A DNA stretch of 64,000 bases, taken from Novosphingobium sp. (GTDB lineage Bacteria; Pseudomonadota; Alphaproteobacteria; Sphingomonadales; Sphingomonadaceae). Position 1 is the stretch's first letter, and every line of letters begins with the position of its first letter. Location of the stretch: positions 355,749 through 419,748 of the forward strand of contig JAGIAR010000007.1 in the NCBI GenBank assembly GCA_017744735.1, in the 5' to 3' direction. The notes under the pieces were generated by a model, which saw nothing but the letters and a program-made list of their open reading frames with translations, was not told where the DNA came from and did not search any database. A program made the position numbers and the translations under genes. Shown one piece after another: positions 52,582 through 62,692 of this stretch.

Positions 52582-53739
52582 CTAGGGAGCATTGTCACTA
52601 CCCTTTAGCCGCCCGAGCCGGCTGTGCAGCCGGTGGCGCAGGAAATCGCGCGCCGGCCGTTCGAACCAGACGTAGCTCGCCCGGGCGGCGATCACCGCCA
52701 GGCCCAGAAACAGCGCCAGGAACCACCCATGCTGCGCGATTTGCGCCGGATTCGTCGCCGGCAGAAGGATCAGCAACAGTACGAGCTGGATCGGGACGTG
52801 CCACAGATAGAGCCCGTAGGTGTTCTCGCCCAGCCACTCGCAGATCCGCCGCAGCGCGCGCGGCGCGTGCGGTTCGGCCAGGGCCAGCAGCAGGAACAGC
52901 GCGCCGAACAGGCCCGGGATCATCAGGAACCGTCGCGACCAGTCGTCATGGATCGCCGCGCCCCAGATCCCCGCCGCGGCGAACAGCAGCACCGGCAGCG
53001 CGAGAAGCGCGCCCCGCCCCCAGCGGCCGCGCTGCACCAGGTTCAACCCGCAGCCGATGAAGAAGTAAAAGCCGCAATCGAACACCCGGGTGATGTCTTC
53101 CCACTGGCGGTCGGCGAAATAGCTGCCGAGCACCAGCGCGGCGACCAGAGGCAGGCCGAAGCGCACGATCGCGCCGCGGCTCAGCCAGAACAGCACATAG
53201 ACCACCACCTCGACCGAAACCGACCAGATCGGGCCGTTGAAAGAATAGCTGCCGTTGCCATGCAGCCAGTCCGAAGCGAGAAACAGCTGTTTGACGAAGT
53301 TCCACAGGTCGTAATGTCCGTAGAACGCGGTATAGCCGAAGCGCAGCAGCATCACCGCCTGCAGCCCGGCGACCACCAGGAGGGTCAGCAGGTGTAGCGG
53401 ATAGAGCCGTGCGAAGCGGTTGATCGCGAAACTGCGGCTAGTCGCGCTCGATCCGCAATAGACCTGCGCGAACACGAAGCCCGAAATCAGCCAGAACACT
53501 TGCACCGCAAGCTGGCCATGGATGTAGATCGGCCAGAGCCAGTCGCTGCCGGGAAATAGCCACACCGCGCCGCGCAACTGGGCGTGCGTCGGCCCCGCCA
53601 TGAAGAAATGGACGTAGTGGAACAGCAGCACCGCAAAGGCCGCGAGCCCCCGCACCCCGTCGATCAGCGAGAAGTAATGCGGGCCCGCGGCGAGGTGTTC
53701 GACCCGCCCGGCGGCCTGCCCAGCGCCCCGGTATTCCAT
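52582..53739 (-). CDS. Acyltransferase 3 family membrane protein
   Basis: A 385-residue protein with about ten transmembrane helices. YFSLIDGVRGLAAFAVLLFHYV (about 22-43) carries the Arg and His of the AT3 family, and WLGENTYGLYLWHVPIQLVL near the C-terminus is also typical. These enzymes acetylate or otherwise acylate sugars of O-antigen, capsule or peptidoglycan. The acceptor is unknown. With the PAP2 gene next to it, it breaks the ribosomal protein cluster between rpmD and rplO. Confidence 0.9.
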   Translation of the reverse strand: MEYRGAGQAAGRVEHLAAGPHYFSLIDGVRGLAAFAVLLFHYVHFFMAGPTHAQLRGAVWLFPGSDWLWPIYIHGQLAVQVFWLISGFVFAQVYCGSSATSRSFAINRFARLYPLHLLTLLVVAGLQAVMLLRFGYTAFYGHYDLWNFVKQLFLASDWLHGNGSYSFNGPIWSVSVEVVVYVLFWLSRGAIVRFGLPLVAALVLGSYFADRQWEDITRVFDCGFYFFIGCGLNLVQRGRWGRGALLALPVLLFAAAGIWGAAIHDDWSRRFLMIPGLFGALFLLLALAEPHAPRALRRICEWLGENTYGLYLWHVPIQLVLLLILLPATNPAQIAQHGWFLALFLGLAVIAARASYVWFERPARDFLRHRLHSRLGRLKGSDNAP

Positions 53740-53830
53740 CGCGCGCCCTTATCGCGGCAATCTGCCGCCTGCCAACGAAAAGCGGCGGGCCGATCTCCCA
53801 CTCGGGAGCGATCCGCGATCCGCGCCGCGG

Positions 53831-54544
53831 TCAGCTTTCGGGTTCGAGCATGCGCCTGCGTTGCAGGGTCCGCGCGGCCAGCGAGCAGAGTACCGCCCAT
53901 GCCCCGCCGAGGCACCACCCCGCGATCACGTCGCTCGGCCAATGCACGCCCAGGTACACCCGCGAGAAGCCGATCGTCAGCGTGAGCAGGATCGCGAGCG
54001 CGATCAGGTAGATCCGGATCGCCGTGCTCTTCTCGGTGCGCGCGAGCAGCGCTCCCAGCGTCAGGTAGGTGACCGCGGAGTTCATCGCGTGGCCGCTCGG
54101 GAAACTGGCGTTGGTAACCTCGACGAGATGCTGCACCAGCTCCGGCCGCGCGCGCGAGAACAGCAGCTTGAGCGAGGTGCTGGCCAAAGCCCCGCCGGCG
54201 ATCGCAACGACGAGGAACAGCGCGGTTTCCACGCGCCTGGCCACCAGCAGATAGCCCGCCGACGCGACCGTGATAAGCGTGAGGACCGGGGTCCCGCCCA
54301 GGCTGGTGAAATCGGTCAGCATCTGCCGCACCCAGGCCGGGCCGACCGGAACCGCAGGATGGGCCGGGTCGCGCAGGGCGAGCAACAGCCAGCGATCGAA
54401 GGCGAGCGTCTCGCCTTCGCGAACCTCGGACGCGACCATCAGGAAGGCGAGCAGCCCGGCCGCGCCGGCAAGGAACAGCACGAGAATGAAGCTGTCGACG
54501 TGATGCCGCCGAAGCAGGGCGCGGATTCGATAGGCTGATTGCAT
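53831..54544 (-). CDS. PAP2 family phosphatase (lipid or polyprenyl phosphate type)
   Basis: A 237-residue membrane protein with about six helices. The three PAP2 motifs are complete: KLLFSRARPE, SFPSGHAMNS, and SRVYLGVHWPSDVIAG. The family removes phosphate from phosphatidic acid or undecaprenyl pyrophosphate. It is followed 91 bp later by the acyltransferase gene on the same strand; the two may act together on envelope lipids or glycans. Confidence 0.92.
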   Translation of the reverse strand: MQSAYRIRALLRRHHVDSFILVLFLAGAAGLLAFLMVASEVREGETLAFDRWLLLALRDPAHPAVPVGPAWVRQMLTDFTSLGGTPVLTLITVASAGYLLVARRVETALFLVVAIAGGALASTSLKLLFSRARPELVQHLVEVTNASFPSGHAMNSAVTYLTLGALLARTEKSTAIRIYLIALAILLTLTIGFSRVYLGVHWPSDVIAGWCLGGAWAVLCSLAARTLQRRRMLEPES

Positions 54545-54625
54545 CGCGGCAGTCTACCAGAGCGGCGATGCCTTACCACCCGCGCCGGCGGCAACGCGGC
54601 GAACGATCGCTTCTGCCGCCGAAAC

Positions 54626-54656
54626 GAAAAACCCCGGCGCGAAGGCCGGGGCTTTC
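54626..54656 (-). terminator. Terminator after rpmD
   Basis: On the minus strand AAAGCCCCGGC-CTTCGC-GCCGGGGTTTTT: a stem of at least seven GC pairs extended by A-T pairs, with a T5 tract. It lies 27 bp past the rpmD stop and would end the S10/spc transcript, leaving PAP2-acyltransferase and rplO-secY-adk to other promoters. Confidence 0.85.
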
Positions 54657-54682
54657 CTTGAAACCATCGCTGGCGAAAGGGG

Positions 54683-54859
54683 TCAGGAGACCACTTCGAC
54701 CATATGCGGCAGCTTGGCGATCGCGCCGCGCACTTCGGGAGTGTCTTCCAACTCCACGACGCGGTGCATCTTGCCGAGGCCGAGACCGATCAGGATCTTC
54801 TCCTGACTGGCCGGACGGCGGATCGGCGAGCCGATCTGCTTGATCTTGATCTTCGCCAT
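54683..54859 (-). CDS. rpmD: 50S ribosomal protein L30
   Basis: A 58-residue protein: [50 protein letters not shown]. Length and sequence match bacterial L30. It begins 6 bp after the rpsE stop, in the usual order, and is the last gene before the terminator. Confidence 0.97.
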   Translation of the reverse strand: MAKIKIKQIGSPIRRPASQEKILIGLGLGKMHRVVELEDTPEVRGAIAKLPHMVEVVS

Positions 54860-54865
54860 GGGTGC

Positions 54866-55648
54866 TTACTCCGTCAGCGCAGCGGCGTCGGCTTCCGCCT
54901 CGGCCTCGCCCGCACCGCCACGGCCCAGAAGGTCGGCGACCTTCTTGCCGCGACGCTGAGCGACCGACTTCGGCGAAGTCTGGCTGGTCAGCGCGTCGAA
55001 GGTGGCGCGGATCATGTTGTAGGGGTTCGAGGTGCCGATCGACTTGGTCACCACGTCGTGGACGCCAAGGCTTTCGAACACGGCGCGCATCGGGCCGCCG
55101 GCGATGATGCCGGTACCCGCCGGAGCGGTGCGGACGTTGACCTTGCCGGCGCCGAAGCGGCCCTTGCCGTCGTGATGCAGCGTGCGGCCTTCCTTCAGCG
55201 GCACGCGGATCATCTTCTTCTTCGCCGAGGCAGTCGCCTTGGTGATCGCCTCGGGGACCTCGCGGGCCTTGCCGTGGCCGAAGCCGACGCGGCCCTTGCC
55301 GTCACCCACCACGACCAGCGCGGCGAAACCGAAGCGCTTGCCGCCCTTCACCGTCTTGGAGACGCGGTTGATGTGGACGAGCTTCTCGATCAGCTCCTCG
55401 CCGCCATCCTCGTCGCCGCCACGGCCGCGGCGATCGTCGCGGCCACGGCCACGGCCGCCCCGCTCGCCACGCTCGCCGCCACGGTCACCGCCGCGACCAC
55501 GGCCGCCACGACCACGGCCACGGCCGCCGTCGTCCTGCGCGCCTTCGTCCTGGCCGGCCTCGGCCTCCACGGCGGGAGCCGCCTCGGCCACGGCTTCGGT
55601 CGCCGGGGTTTCGATTTCGGGGGTTTCGGTGTTGTTTTCGTCAGCCAT
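54866..55648 (-). CDS. rpsE: 30S ribosomal protein S5 with acidic/RGG N-terminal extension
   Basis: A 260-residue protein; the S5 core (about 83-235) is complete: [72 protein letters not shown]. The first 40 residues are acidic (Glu/Ala) and residues 41-78 are RGG/RGR-rich, not part of the classic S5 fold; the C-terminus also has an Ala/Glu tail. S5 acts in decoding accuracy and mRNA unwinding. RGG tracts often bind RNA, so the extension may add contacts. ATG at 55648, next to a second ATG at 55651. Confidence 0.97.
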   Translation of the reverse strand: MADENNTETPEIETPATEAVAEAAPAVEAEAGQDEGAQDDGGRGRGRGGRGRGGDRGGERGERGGRGRGRDDRRGRGGDEDGGEELIEKLVHINRVSKTVKGGKRFGFAALVVVGDGKGRVGFGHGKAREVPEAITKATASAKKKMIRVPLKEGRTLHHDGKGRFGAGKVNVRTAPAGTGIIAGGPMRAVFESLGVHDVVTKSIGTSNPYNMIRATFDALTSQTSPKSVAQRRGKKVADLLGRGGAGEAEAEADAAALTE

Positions 55649-55650
55649 CA

Positions 55651-55995
55651 TCAGAACTCCAGCCCGCCTTCGCGGGCGGCGTCGGCCAGCGCCTTGACGC
55701 GGCCATGGAACAGGAAGCCGCCGCGATCGAACACGACGGAGGTCACGCCGGCCTTCTGGGCGGCGGCGGCGATGTCCTTGCCCACCTGCACGGCGGCATC
55801 GACATTGGCGCCCGAGGCCTTCGCCCCGAGCGTCGAGGCGGCGGCAACGGTCTTGCCGGCGGCATCGTCGATGATCTGCGCGTAGATGTGCCGGCCGGTG
55901 CGATGCACCGACAGACGCGGACGGTTGCCCGCACGGCTCTTGAGCGCGGTCCGCACACGGCGGCGGCGGCGATCGAAAAGAGAGAGCTTGGCCAT
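55651..55995 (-). CDS. rplR: 50S ribosomal protein L18
   Basis: A 114-residue 5S rRNA-binding protein. The basic start [40 protein letters not shown], and [20 protein letters not shown] are diagnostic. It precedes rpsE by 2 bp and follows rplF by 1 bp. Confidence 0.98.
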   Translation of the reverse strand: MAKLSLFDRRRRRVRTALKSRAGNRPRLSVHRTGRHIYAQIIDDAAGKTVAAASTLGAKASGANVDAAVQVGKDIAAAAQKAGVTSVVFDRGGFLFHGRVKALADAAREGGLEF

Positions 55996-55996
55996 C

Positions 55997-56530
55997 TTAC
56001 TTCTTCTTCCCTTCCTTGCGGAAGATGAACTCGCCGCGGTACTTGATGCCCTTGCCCTTGTAGGGTTCGGGCTTGCGCCAGCGACGAACCTCGGCCGCGA
56101 ACTGGCCGACCTGCTGCTTGTCGATCCCGCTGATCTCGACCGTGGTCTGATCCGGGGTCTTGACCTCGAGGCCTTCCGGCACCGCGATATCGACGTCGTG
56201 CGAATAGCCGAGCTGCAGCTTCAGGGTCTTGCCCTGGGCCGAAGCACGATAGCCGACGCCGGTGATCTCGAGCACCTTGGTGTAACCCTGGGTCACACCC
56301 TCGACGAGGTTCGACACGAGCGTGCGCTGCATGCCCCAGAAGGAGCGGGCGCGCTTGGTGTCATTCGCCGGCTGCACCGAGATGCCGCCGTCCTCGACCT
56401 TGTAGGTCACTTCGTCAGCCAGACCCATCGTGAGCGTGCCCTTGGGGCCCTTCACGCTGAGGGTGCCGTCCGCGATGTCGGCGGTAACGCCGCTCGGGAT
56501 CGCCACCGGCCGTTTGCCGATGCGGCTCAT
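55997..56530 (-). CDS. rplF: 50S ribosomal protein L6
   Basis: A 177-residue protein near the factor-binding site. [40 protein letters not shown], and the C-terminal [16 protein letters not shown] are diagnostic. It overlaps the rpsH stop by one base. Confidence 0.98.
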   Translation of the reverse strand: MSRIGKRPVAIPSGVTADIADGTLSVKGPKGTLTMGLADEVTYKVEDGGISVQPANDTKRARSFWGMQRTLVSNLVEGVTQGYTKVLEITGVGYRASAQGKTLKLQLGYSHDVDIAVPEGLEVKTPDQTTVEISGIDKQQVGQFAAEVRRWRKPEPYKGKGIKYRGEFIFRKEGKKK

Positions 56531-56925
56531 CAGAACACCTCCGCCAGCACTTCGCCGCCGACGTTCTGGGCGCGCGCTTCGTTGTCCGAAAGCACGCCCT
56601 TCGGCGTCGAGACGATGGTGATACCGAGGCCGTTGCGGACATTCGGCAGCTCCCTGGAGCCCGAATAGACGCGGCGGCCCGGCTTCGAGACGCGCGCGAC
56701 GTACTTGATCGCGGGTTCGCCCTCGAAATACTTCAGTTCGATCCGCAGCTGCGGATGCTTGTCCGAAGCGTCTTCGCTGAAGCCACGGATGTAGCCTTCG
56801 CGACGCAGCACTTCGAGCACGTTCGCACGCAGCTTCGACGCGGGCGAAAGGACGCTGTCCTTCTTCGCCTGCTGGCCGTTGCGGATACGGGTGAGCATAT
56901 CACCCAAGGGATCGGTCAATGCCAT
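56530..56925 (-). CDS. rpsH: 30S ribosomal protein S8
   Basis: A 131-residue primary 16S-rRNA-binding protein. [33 protein letters not shown], and the C-terminal [20 protein letters not shown] are diagnostic. In enterobacteria S8 represses the spc operon; nothing in this sequence shows that here. Confidence 0.98.
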   Translation of the reverse strand: MALTDPLGDMLTRIRNGQQAKKDSVLSPASKLRANVLEVLRREGYIRGFSEDASDKHPQLRIELKYFEGEPAIKYVARVSKPGRRVYSGSRELPNVRNGLGITIVSTPKGVLSDNEARAQNVGGEVLAEVF

Positions 56926-56935
56926 CTCGTGATCC

Positions 56936-57241
56936 TTACCAGCTCGACTTCGTCACGCCCGGGATCAGGCCCTTGTTGGCCAGGTCCCGCAGTTCGATGC
57001 GGTTAAGCCCGAACTTGCGATAATAGCCGCGCGGACGGCCGGTGGTTGCACAACGATTGCGCACGCGGGTGGGATTCCCGTTGCGCGGGATCTCGGCCAG
57101 CTTGAGGCGCGCCACGAGCCGCTCGGTTTCGTCGAGCTTCTCGTTGTCGGCAACGGCCTTCAGCTTGGCGTATTTCGCCGCATATTTCTTCACGAGCTTC
57201 TTGCGACGCTCGTTCTTGTTCACGGAACTCAGTTTCGCCAT
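56936..57241 (-). CDS. rpsN: 30S ribosomal protein S14
   Basis: A 101-residue protein of the long, zinc-free type: [60 protein letters not shown]. The CxxC zinc motifs of the short form are absent. Located between rplE and rpsH as usual. Confidence 0.98.
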   Translation of the reverse strand: MAKLSSVNKNERRKKLVKKYAAKYAKLKAVADNEKLDETERLVARLKLAEIPRNGNPTRVRNRCATTGRPRGYYRKFGLNRIELRDLANKGLIPGVTKSSW

Positions 57242-57267
57242 GGACTTAAGCTCTCTCTATCGGCGGC

Positions 57268-57849
57268 TCACGCCGCTTCCTTCTCGGCCGACTGGTCGGC
57301 GGGGAACGGGAAACCGAACAGGCGCAGCAGTTCGCGGGCCTCTTCGTCGGTCTTCGCGGTGGTGGTGACGATGATGTCCATCCCACGCACCTTCTCGATC
57401 TTGTCGTAGCTGATCTCGGGAAAGATGATCTGCTCTTTCAGACCCATCGCATAGTTGCCGCGCCCGTCGAAGCTCTTCGGGTTCAGCCCGCGGAAGTCGC
57501 GGATGCGGGGCATTGCGATGGTCACGAGACGGTCGAGAAATTCGTACATGCGTTCGCGGCGCAGGGTAACCTTGCAGCCGATCGGCATGCCCTCGCGCAG
57601 CTTGAACTGCGCGATCGACTTCTTCGCCTTGGTGATCACCGGCTTCTGGCCCGCGATCAGTTCCATTTCCTCGGCCGCCGTCTGGACCTTCTTCTTGTCC
57701 TGGCTGGCTTCGCCCACGCCCATGTTGAGCGTGATCTTTTCCAGCTTCGGCACTTCGAGGGCGTTCTTGTAACCGAACTTCTCGGTCATCGCCTTCGCGA
57801 TTTCGGCCTCGTAACGCGTCTTCAGACGCGGAGTGTACTTGTCAGCCAT
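57268..57849 (-). CDS. rplE: 50S ribosomal protein L5
   Basis: A 193-residue 5S rRNA-binding protein. [40 protein letters not shown], and [20 protein letters not shown] are diagnostic. It overlaps rplX by 8 bp. A short charged C-terminal tail follows the core. Confidence 0.98.
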   Translation of the reverse strand: MADKYTPRLKTRYEAEIAKAMTEKFGYKNALEVPKLEKITLNMGVGEASQDKKKVQTAAEEMELIAGQKPVITKAKKSIAQFKLREGMPIGCKVTLRRERMYEFLDRLVTIAMPRIRDFRGLNPKSFDGRGNYAMGLKEQIIFPEISYDKIEKVRGMDIIVTTTAKTDEEARELLRLFGFPFPADQSAEKEAA

Positions 57850-58162
57850 CGATCGTCTCCCCGGACTTCACGGCCACGCGGACCTTCTTGTCGCCCTTGG
57901 TTTCGAAACGGACGCGGGTCGCCTTGCCGGTCTTGGGATCGGCAACGCTCACCTTCGAGATGTGCAGCGGAGCCTCGCGGCGGTCGATCCCGCCCTGCGG
58001 GTTCGCCTGGGTCGGCTTGCGGTGGCGCGCGGCGACGTTGACGCCCTGCACCAGCACCTTGTCGTCCTTGGGCAGGACCTGCATCACCGTGCCGGTGCGG
58101 CCCTTGTCCTTGCCCGAACGGACGACGACGGTGTCACCCTTCTTGATCTTCGCCCCGGCCAT
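57842..58162 (-). CDS. rplX: 50S ribosomal protein L24
   Basis: A 106-residue assembly-initiator protein with a KOW motif: [40 protein letters not shown], and [20 protein letters not shown]. The start at [10 protein letters not shown] shares its first base with the rplN stop (ATGA-type overlap). The long upstream open frame is a shadow of rplN. Confidence 0.97.
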   Translation of the reverse strand: MAGAKIKKGDTVVVRSGKDKGRTGTVMQVLPKDDKVLVQGVNVAARHRKPTQANPQGGIDRREAPLHISKVSVADPKTGKATRVRFETKGDKKVRVAVKSGETIDG

Positions 58163-58530
58163 CACAGCACCTCCGGCGCGAGCGAGATGATCTTCATGAA
58201 GCCGCGGCCGCGCAATTCGCGCACCACCGGCCCGAAGATACGGGTGCCGATCGGCTCTTCGTTCTTGTTCACCAGCACGGCGGCATTGGTGTCGAAGCGG
58301 ATCACCGAACCGTCGGGACGGCGCACGTCCTTCTTGGTCCGCACGATCACCGCGCGGTGGACGTCGCCCTTCTTGACGCGGGCACGCGGCTGCGCCTCCT
58401 TGACGGAGACGACGATCACGTCGCCGACGCCCGCGGTACGGCGCTTCGAGCCGCCCAGCACCTTGATGCACTGGACGCGCTTCGCGCCGCTGTTGTCCGC
58501 GACGTCGAGATTGGATTGCATCTGGATCAT
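58162..58530 (-). CDS. rplN: 50S ribosomal protein L14
   Basis: A 122-residue protein at the subunit interface. [40 protein letters not shown], and [20 protein letters not shown] are diagnostic. Usual place between rpsQ and rplX. Confidence 0.98.
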   Translation of the reverse strand: MIQMQSNLDVADNSGAKRVQCIKVLGGSKRRTAGVGDVIVVSVKEAQPRARVKKGDVHRAVIVRTKKDVRRPDGSVIRFDTNAAVLVNKNEEPIGTRIFGPVVRELRGRGFMKIISLAPEVL

Positions 58531-58592
58531 CGATCCGGTTCCTTCTCAGTGGCTTGCCGGAACAAGTCCGGCAGTTCCAAAATCCTAAGTGC

Positions 58593-58874
58593 TTACGCGT
58601 CGGCTTCGAGGTTGGCCTCGATCGCCGTGCCCTTGCCCGCAGTCACGCGGTCGAGGACCTTCCACGTCTTGGTCTTCGAAATCGGGCGGGTCTCCTCGAT
58701 CCGCACGGTTTCGCCGGCCTTGAACTCGTTCGCCTCGTCATGGGCGTGGTACTTCTTCGAGCGGCGGATGATCTTCCCGTAGAGCGGGTGCTTCACCTTG
58801 CGCTCGACCTTGACCGTGACGGTCTTGTCGGTCTTGTCGGAGACGACGGTCCCGATCAGGATACGCTTCGGCAT
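58593..58874 (-). CDS. rpsQ: 30S ribosomal protein S17
   Basis: A 93-residue 16S-rRNA-binding protein. [40 protein letters not shown], and [20 protein letters not shown] are diagnostic. It is 11 bp after rpmC. Confidence 0.98.
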   Translation of the reverse strand: MPKRILIGTVVSDKTDKTVTVKVERKVKHPLYGKIIRRSKKYHAHDEANEFKAGETVRIEETRPISKTKTWKVLDRVTAGKGTAIEANLEADA

Positions 58875-58885
58875 CGTCTAACTCC

Positions 58886-59089
58886 TCAAGCCTTGGCGGC
58901 CGCGGAGCGTTGGCTCTGCAGCGTCTTGATGCGCGCGATCTGGCGGCGGACTTCCTTCACCCGGGCGGGACGCTCGAGCTGGTTGGTCGCGGCCTGGAAG
59001 CGCAGGTTGAACTGCTCGCGCTTGAGCTCGCCGAGGTCGGCGGCAAGCTGCTCGTCGGTCTTCACGCGGAGGTCTTCAATAGCGGACAT
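58886..59089 (-). CDS. rpmC: 50S ribosomal protein L29
   Basis: A 67-residue protein at the peptide exit: [51 protein letters not shown]. Two adjacent ATGs (59092 and 59089) are possible; GGAGG is four bases from the first and seven from the second, so the second is preferred. The first forms an ATGA overlap with the rplP stop. Confidence 0.97.
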   Translation of the reverse strand: MSAIEDLRVKTDEQLAADLGELKREQFNLRFQAATNQLERPARVKEVRRQIARIKTLQSQRSAAAKA

Positions 59090-59523
59090 CATTCGCCCTC
59101 CAGGTGCGAGGTGTCGCCCAGGCGGGCAACCACCTTGGTCTTGATCGGCAGCTTCATCGCGGCGCGGCTGAAAGCCTCGGCGGCAAGCGGACCGGCAACG
59201 CCGTCGAGCTCGAACAGGATCTTGCCCGGCTTCACGCGCGCGGCCCAGTATTCGATCGAACCCTTGCCCTTGCCCTGGCGGACTTCGGCCGGCTTCTTGG
59301 TCACCGGCAGGTCGGGGAACACGCGGATCCACAGGCGCCCCTGGCGCTTGATGTGGCGGGTGATCGCACGACGGGCGGCTTCGATCTGGCGGGCGGTGAT
59401 CCGCTCCGGCTCGAGCGCCTTGAGGCCGTAGGAGCCGAAGTTCAGCGCGGTGCCGCCCTTGGCATCGCCCTTCAGGCGGCCCTTGAACGCCTTGCGGAAC
59501 TTGGTTTTCTTAGGTTGCAGCAT
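59089..59523 (-). CDS. rplP: 50S ribosomal protein L16
   Basis: A 144-residue protein near the peptidyl transferase centre and A-site t[43 protein letters not shown], and [16 protein letters not shown] are diagnostic. Its stop overlaps the rpmC start. Confidence 0.98.
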   Translation of the reverse strand: MLQPKKTKFRKAFKGRLKGDAKGGTALNFGSYGLKALEPERITARQIEAARRAITRHIKRQGRLWIRVFPDLPVTKKPAEVRQGKGKGSIEYWAARVKPGKILFELDGVAGPLAAEAFSRAAMKLPIKTKVVARLGDTSHLEGE

Positions 59524-59534
59524 GTCTCAGTTCC

Positions 59535-60242
59535 TTAGCGGCGATCTTCGCGCGCGGGGCGCACGCCGGAGGTCTGGGCGTCCATCATCAGGCGGTCCTG
59601 CGCCATCGGATCGTGGCCGAAGATCTCGCCCTTGAAGACCCACACCTTGATCCCGATGATGCCGTAGGCGGTCAGCGCCTCGGCCTCGGCATAGTCCACG
59701 TTGGCACGCAGCGTGTGGAGCGGAACGCGGCCTTCGCGATACTGCTCGACGCGGGCGATTTCCGCGCCGCCGAGACGGCCGCCGCACATCACCTTGATGC
59801 CTTCGGCACCAAGGCGCATGGCCGACTGCATCGCGCGCTTCATCGCCCGGCGGAACGCCACACGGCGGATCAGCTGGTCGGCGATGCCCTGGGCGACGAG
59901 CTTGGCGTCGATTTCCGGCTTGCGGATCTCGACGATGTTCAGCTTCACTTCGCTGTCGGTCATCTTCGAAAGCTGGCTCCGCAGCTTCTCGATGTCGGCG
60001 CCCTTCTTGCCGATGATCACGCCGGGGCGCGCGGCATAGATGCTGACGCGGCACAGCTTGGCCGGACGCTCGATCACGATCTTCGAGATCGCGGCCTGCG
60101 GCAGGGTTTCCATCACGAACTTGCGGATCGCGATGTCTTCCTTGAGCAGCTTCGCATAGTCGCGCCCTTCGGCGTACCAGCGGCTGTCCCAGGTGCGGTT
60201 GATCTGCAGGCGCAGGCCGATCGGATTGCTCTTGTGACCCAT
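59535..60242 (-). CDS. rpsC: 30S ribosomal protein S3
   Basis: A 235-residue protein at the mRNA entry. [20 protein letters not shown], the KH-like motif [20 protein letters not shown], and [20 protein letters not shown] are diagnostic. It follows rplV by 2 bp. Confidence 0.99.
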   Translation of the reverse strand: MGHKSNPIGLRLQINRTWDSRWYAEGRDYAKLLKEDIAIRKFVMETLPQAAISKIVIERPAKLCRVSIYAARPGVIIGKKGADIEKLRSQLSKMTDSEVKLNIVEIRKPEIDAKLVAQGIADQLIRRVAFRRAMKRAMQSAMRLGAEGIKVMCGGRLGGAEIARVEQYREGRVPLHTLRANVDYAEAEALTAYGIIGIKVWVFKGEIFGHDPMAQDRLMMDAQTSGVRPAREDRR

Positions 60243-60244
60243 GA

Positions 60245-60622
60245 TCAGGCCTCCTCGACTTCGCGGACGACGATGCGCAGCCGGCTGAACGGCTTCAGGA
60301 TGCGCGTGGACTTGCCGCGGCCGCGCGTCGCGAACCGCTTCATGGTGACCGACTTGCCAACGCTGGCCTCGGCAACGACGAGCGCGTCGACGTCGAGATT
60401 GTGGTTGTTCTCGGCATTGGCGATCGCCGAAGCGAGCACCTTCTTCGCATCCTGCGCCATCGCCCGCTTGGAGAAGGTCAGGATGTTCAGGGCCTCTTCG
60501 GCCTTCTTGCCGCGGATCAGACCGGCGACGAGGTTGAGCTTCTGGGCCGAACCACGGATAGTGGTGCCGACCGAGAGCGCTTCCTTCTCACCGACGCGAC
60601 GGGGAGCTTTCTGCTTGCTCAT
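60245..60622 (-). CDS. rplV: 50S ribosomal protein L22
   Basis: A 125-residue protein lining the exit tunnel. [40 protein letters not shown], and [20 protein letters not shown] are diagnostic. It shares one base with the rpsS stop. Confidence 0.98.
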   Translation of the reverse strand: MSKQKAPRRVGEKEALSVGTTIRGSAQKLNLVAGLIRGKKAEEALNILTFSKRAMAQDAKKVLASAIANAENNHNLDVDALVVAEASVGKSVTMKRFATRGRGKSTRILKPFSRLRIVVREVEEA

Positions 60623-60900
60623 TAGCGCTTACCCTTCTTGTCGGCCGCGTGGCCGGGGAAGTTGCGCGTGGGCGCGAACTCGCCGAGCTTGTGGCCGACC
60701 ATTTCCTCGCTCACCGAGACGGGGATGAATTTCTGGCCGTTGTAGACGTTGAACGTCAGGCCAACGAACTGCGGAAGGACAGTCGAACGGCGCGACCAGG
60801 TCTTGATCGGGCCGGCGCGGCCACCCTGTTCCTGTGCGTCCTCTGCCTTCTTGAGCAGGCTGAGTTCGACGAACGGGCCTTTCCAGACGGAACGAGCCAT
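60622..60900 (-). CDS. rpsS: 30S ribosomal protein S19
   Basis: A 92-residue small-subunit head protein. [39 protein letters not shown], and [20 protein letters not shown] are diagnostic. The start is at [10 protein letters not shown]; 33 further open codons upstream are a shadow of rplB. Confidence 0.98.
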   Translation of the reverse strand: MARSVWKGPFVELSLLKKAEDAQEQGGRAGPIKTWSRRSTVLPQFVGLTFNVYNGQKFIPVSVSEEMVGHKLGEFAPTRNFPGHAADKKGKR

Positions 60901-60905
60901 GGCGC

Positions 60906-61742
60906 TTACCTCTTCTTCTTCGCGTGACGCGAACGGATGATCATCTTGTCCGTCGCCTTGTTGTGACGGGTGCGGGCGCCCTTGGTCGGCTTGCCCCACG
61001 GGGTCACAGGATGACGGCCGCCCGAGGTCCGGCCTTCACCACCGCCGTGCGGGTGGTCGACCGGGTTCTTGGCGACACCGCGGGTGAGCGGCTTGACGCC
61101 CATCCAGCGGCGACGGCCGGCCTTGGCCAGGGTCTGGTTCGAGTTGTCGGGGTTCGACACCGCACCGACCGTGCCCATGCAATCGCCGCGCAGGTAGCGC
61201 TGCTCGCCCGAGTTCAGGCGGACGATCACCAGGCCGCGGTCGCGGCCGACGAGCTGGACGTAGGTCCCGGCCGAACGGGCGATCTGGCCGCCCTTGCCCG
61301 GCTTCATCTCGATGTTGTGGCAGATCGTGCCGACCGGCATCTGCGACAGGAGCATCGCATTGCCCGGCTTCACGTCGGTCTTCTCGCCGGCGATCACCTG
61401 GTCGCCCACCGCCACGCGCTGCGGTGCGAGGATATAGGCGAGCTCGCCGTCCTCGTACTTGAGCAGCGCGATGAAGGCGGTGCGGTTGGGATCGTATTCG
61501 ATCCGCTCCACGGTCGCCGCGACATTCCACTTGCGACGCTTGAAGTCGACGAAGCGGTACTTCTGCTTGTGACCGCCGCCGATGCCGCGCGAGGTGACAT
61601 GGCCCTTGTTGTTACGGCCGCCGGTCTTGGTCTTGCCTTCGGTAAGCGCCTTGACGGGCTTGCCCTTGTACAGGCCCGACCGGTCGACCAGCACGAGGCC
61701 GCGACGCGCGGGGCTTGTCGGTTTGTAGTTCTTGAGTGCCAT
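60906..61742 (-). CDS. rplB: 50S ribosomal protein L2
   Basis: A 278-residue primary 23S-rRNA-binding protein near the peptidyl transferase centre. [40 protein letters not shown], and [20 protein letters not shown] with the conserved His are diagnostic. Confidence 0.99.
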   Translation of the reverse strand: MALKNYKPTSPARRGLVLVDRSGLYKGKPVKALTEGKTKTGGRNNKGHVTSRGIGGGHKQKYRFVDFKRRKWNVAATVERIEYDPNRTAFIALLKYEDGELAYILAPQRVAVGDQVIAGEKTDVKPGNAMLLSQMPVGTICHNIEMKPGKGGQIARSAGTYVQLVGRDRGLVIVRLNSGEQRYLRGDCMGTVGAVSNPDNSNQTLAKAGRRRWMGVKPLTRGVAKNPVDHPHGGGEGRTSGGRHPVTPWGKPTKGARTRHNKATDKMIIRSRHAKKKR

Positions 61743-61753
61743 GGTTTCGCGCC

Positions 61754-62068
61754 TCAGATACCGCTGGTGACGTCGATCGGATCCTGGCCTTCGGCCAGCG
61801 TCACGATCGCTTTCTTAACGTCGGAGCGCGTGTAGGGCTTGCCCTTCCAGCGCTTCGTCTTGCCCTTGGAGACGATCGTGTTGACCGTCTTCACCTTGGT
61901 GCCGAACAGGGCTTCGACCGCAGCCTTGATCTGCGGCTTGGTCGCGCTTTCCGCGACCTTGAAGACAACTGCGTTGTTCTCCGACAGGAGAGTCGACTTT
62001 TCGGTGATGTGGGGGGCGAGGATCACGTCGAAATGACGGGTGTCCACGTCCTGCTTCTGCTTAGCCAT
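61754..62068 (-). CDS. rplW: 50S ribosomal protein L23
   Basis: A 104-residue exit-site protein that docks trigger factor and [43 protein letters not shown], and [20 protein letters not shown] are diagnostic. It overlaps rplD by 8 bp. Confidence 0.98.
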   Translation of the reverse strand: MAKQKQDVDTRHFDVILAPHITEKSTLLSENNAVVFKVAESATKPQIKAAVEALFGTKVKTVNTIVSKGKTKRWKGKPYTRSDVKKAIVTLAEGQDPIDVTSGI

Positions 62069-62690
62069 TGAACCGCGCCTCCAGTTTCTCGACCGCCGCG
62101 CGGGTCAGCACCAGCGTATCATGCTTGAGAATGTCATAGACATTCGCGCCGACGGCGGGGAGGACGTTGATGTCCTTCAGGTTGCCGGCGGCCAGGGCGA
62201 AGCCGCTGTTGACGCTTTCGCCGTCGATCACCAGCACCTTCTTGCCCCAGCCCGACTTGGCGAGCTGACCGGCGAGCGCCTTGGTCTTGGCATCCTTGAG
62301 TTCGAGCGTGTCGATGATCACGAGGCCTTCCTTGGCTTTCGCCGAGAGGGCCATCTTGAGACCGAGCGCGCGGATCTTCTTGTTGAGCGACACGTCGAAT
62401 TCACGACGGCGCGGACCGTGGGCCTTGCCACCGCCGATGAACACCGGCGCCTTGCGGTCGCCGTGACGGGCGGTGCCGCCGCCCTTCTGGCGGCCGAACT
62501 TCTTGCCGGTGCGCGCGACATCCGAGCGCTCGCGGGCCGCGCGGGCGATGCCGCGACGGTTCTCGAGCTGCCAGGTGACGACGCGATGGAGGATGTCGGC
62601 ACGCGGCTCTACGCCGAACACCGCATCGGACAGCTCGAGGTCGGCATCCTTGGCCGCCTTGCCGTCGAGGGTCTGAACCTTGACCTTCAC
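62061..62690 (-). CDS. rplD: 50S ribosomal protein L4
   Basis: A 209-residue exit-tunnel protein. [40 protein letters not shown], and the C-terminal [20 protein letters not shown] are diagnostic. In enterobacteria L4 represses the S10 operon; no evidence for or against that here. It follows rplC by 2 bp. Confidence 0.98.
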   Translation of the reverse strand: MKVKVQTLDGKAAKDADLELSDAVFGVEPRADILHRVVTWQLENRRGIARAARERSDVARTGKKFGRQKGGGTARHGDRKAPVFIGGGKAHGPRRREFDVSLNKKIRALGLKMALSAKAKEGLVIIDTLELKDAKTKALAGQLAKSGWGKKVLVIDGESVNSGFALAAGNLKDINVLPAVGANVYDILKHDTLVLTRAAVEKLEARFNG

Positions 62691-62692
62691 GA

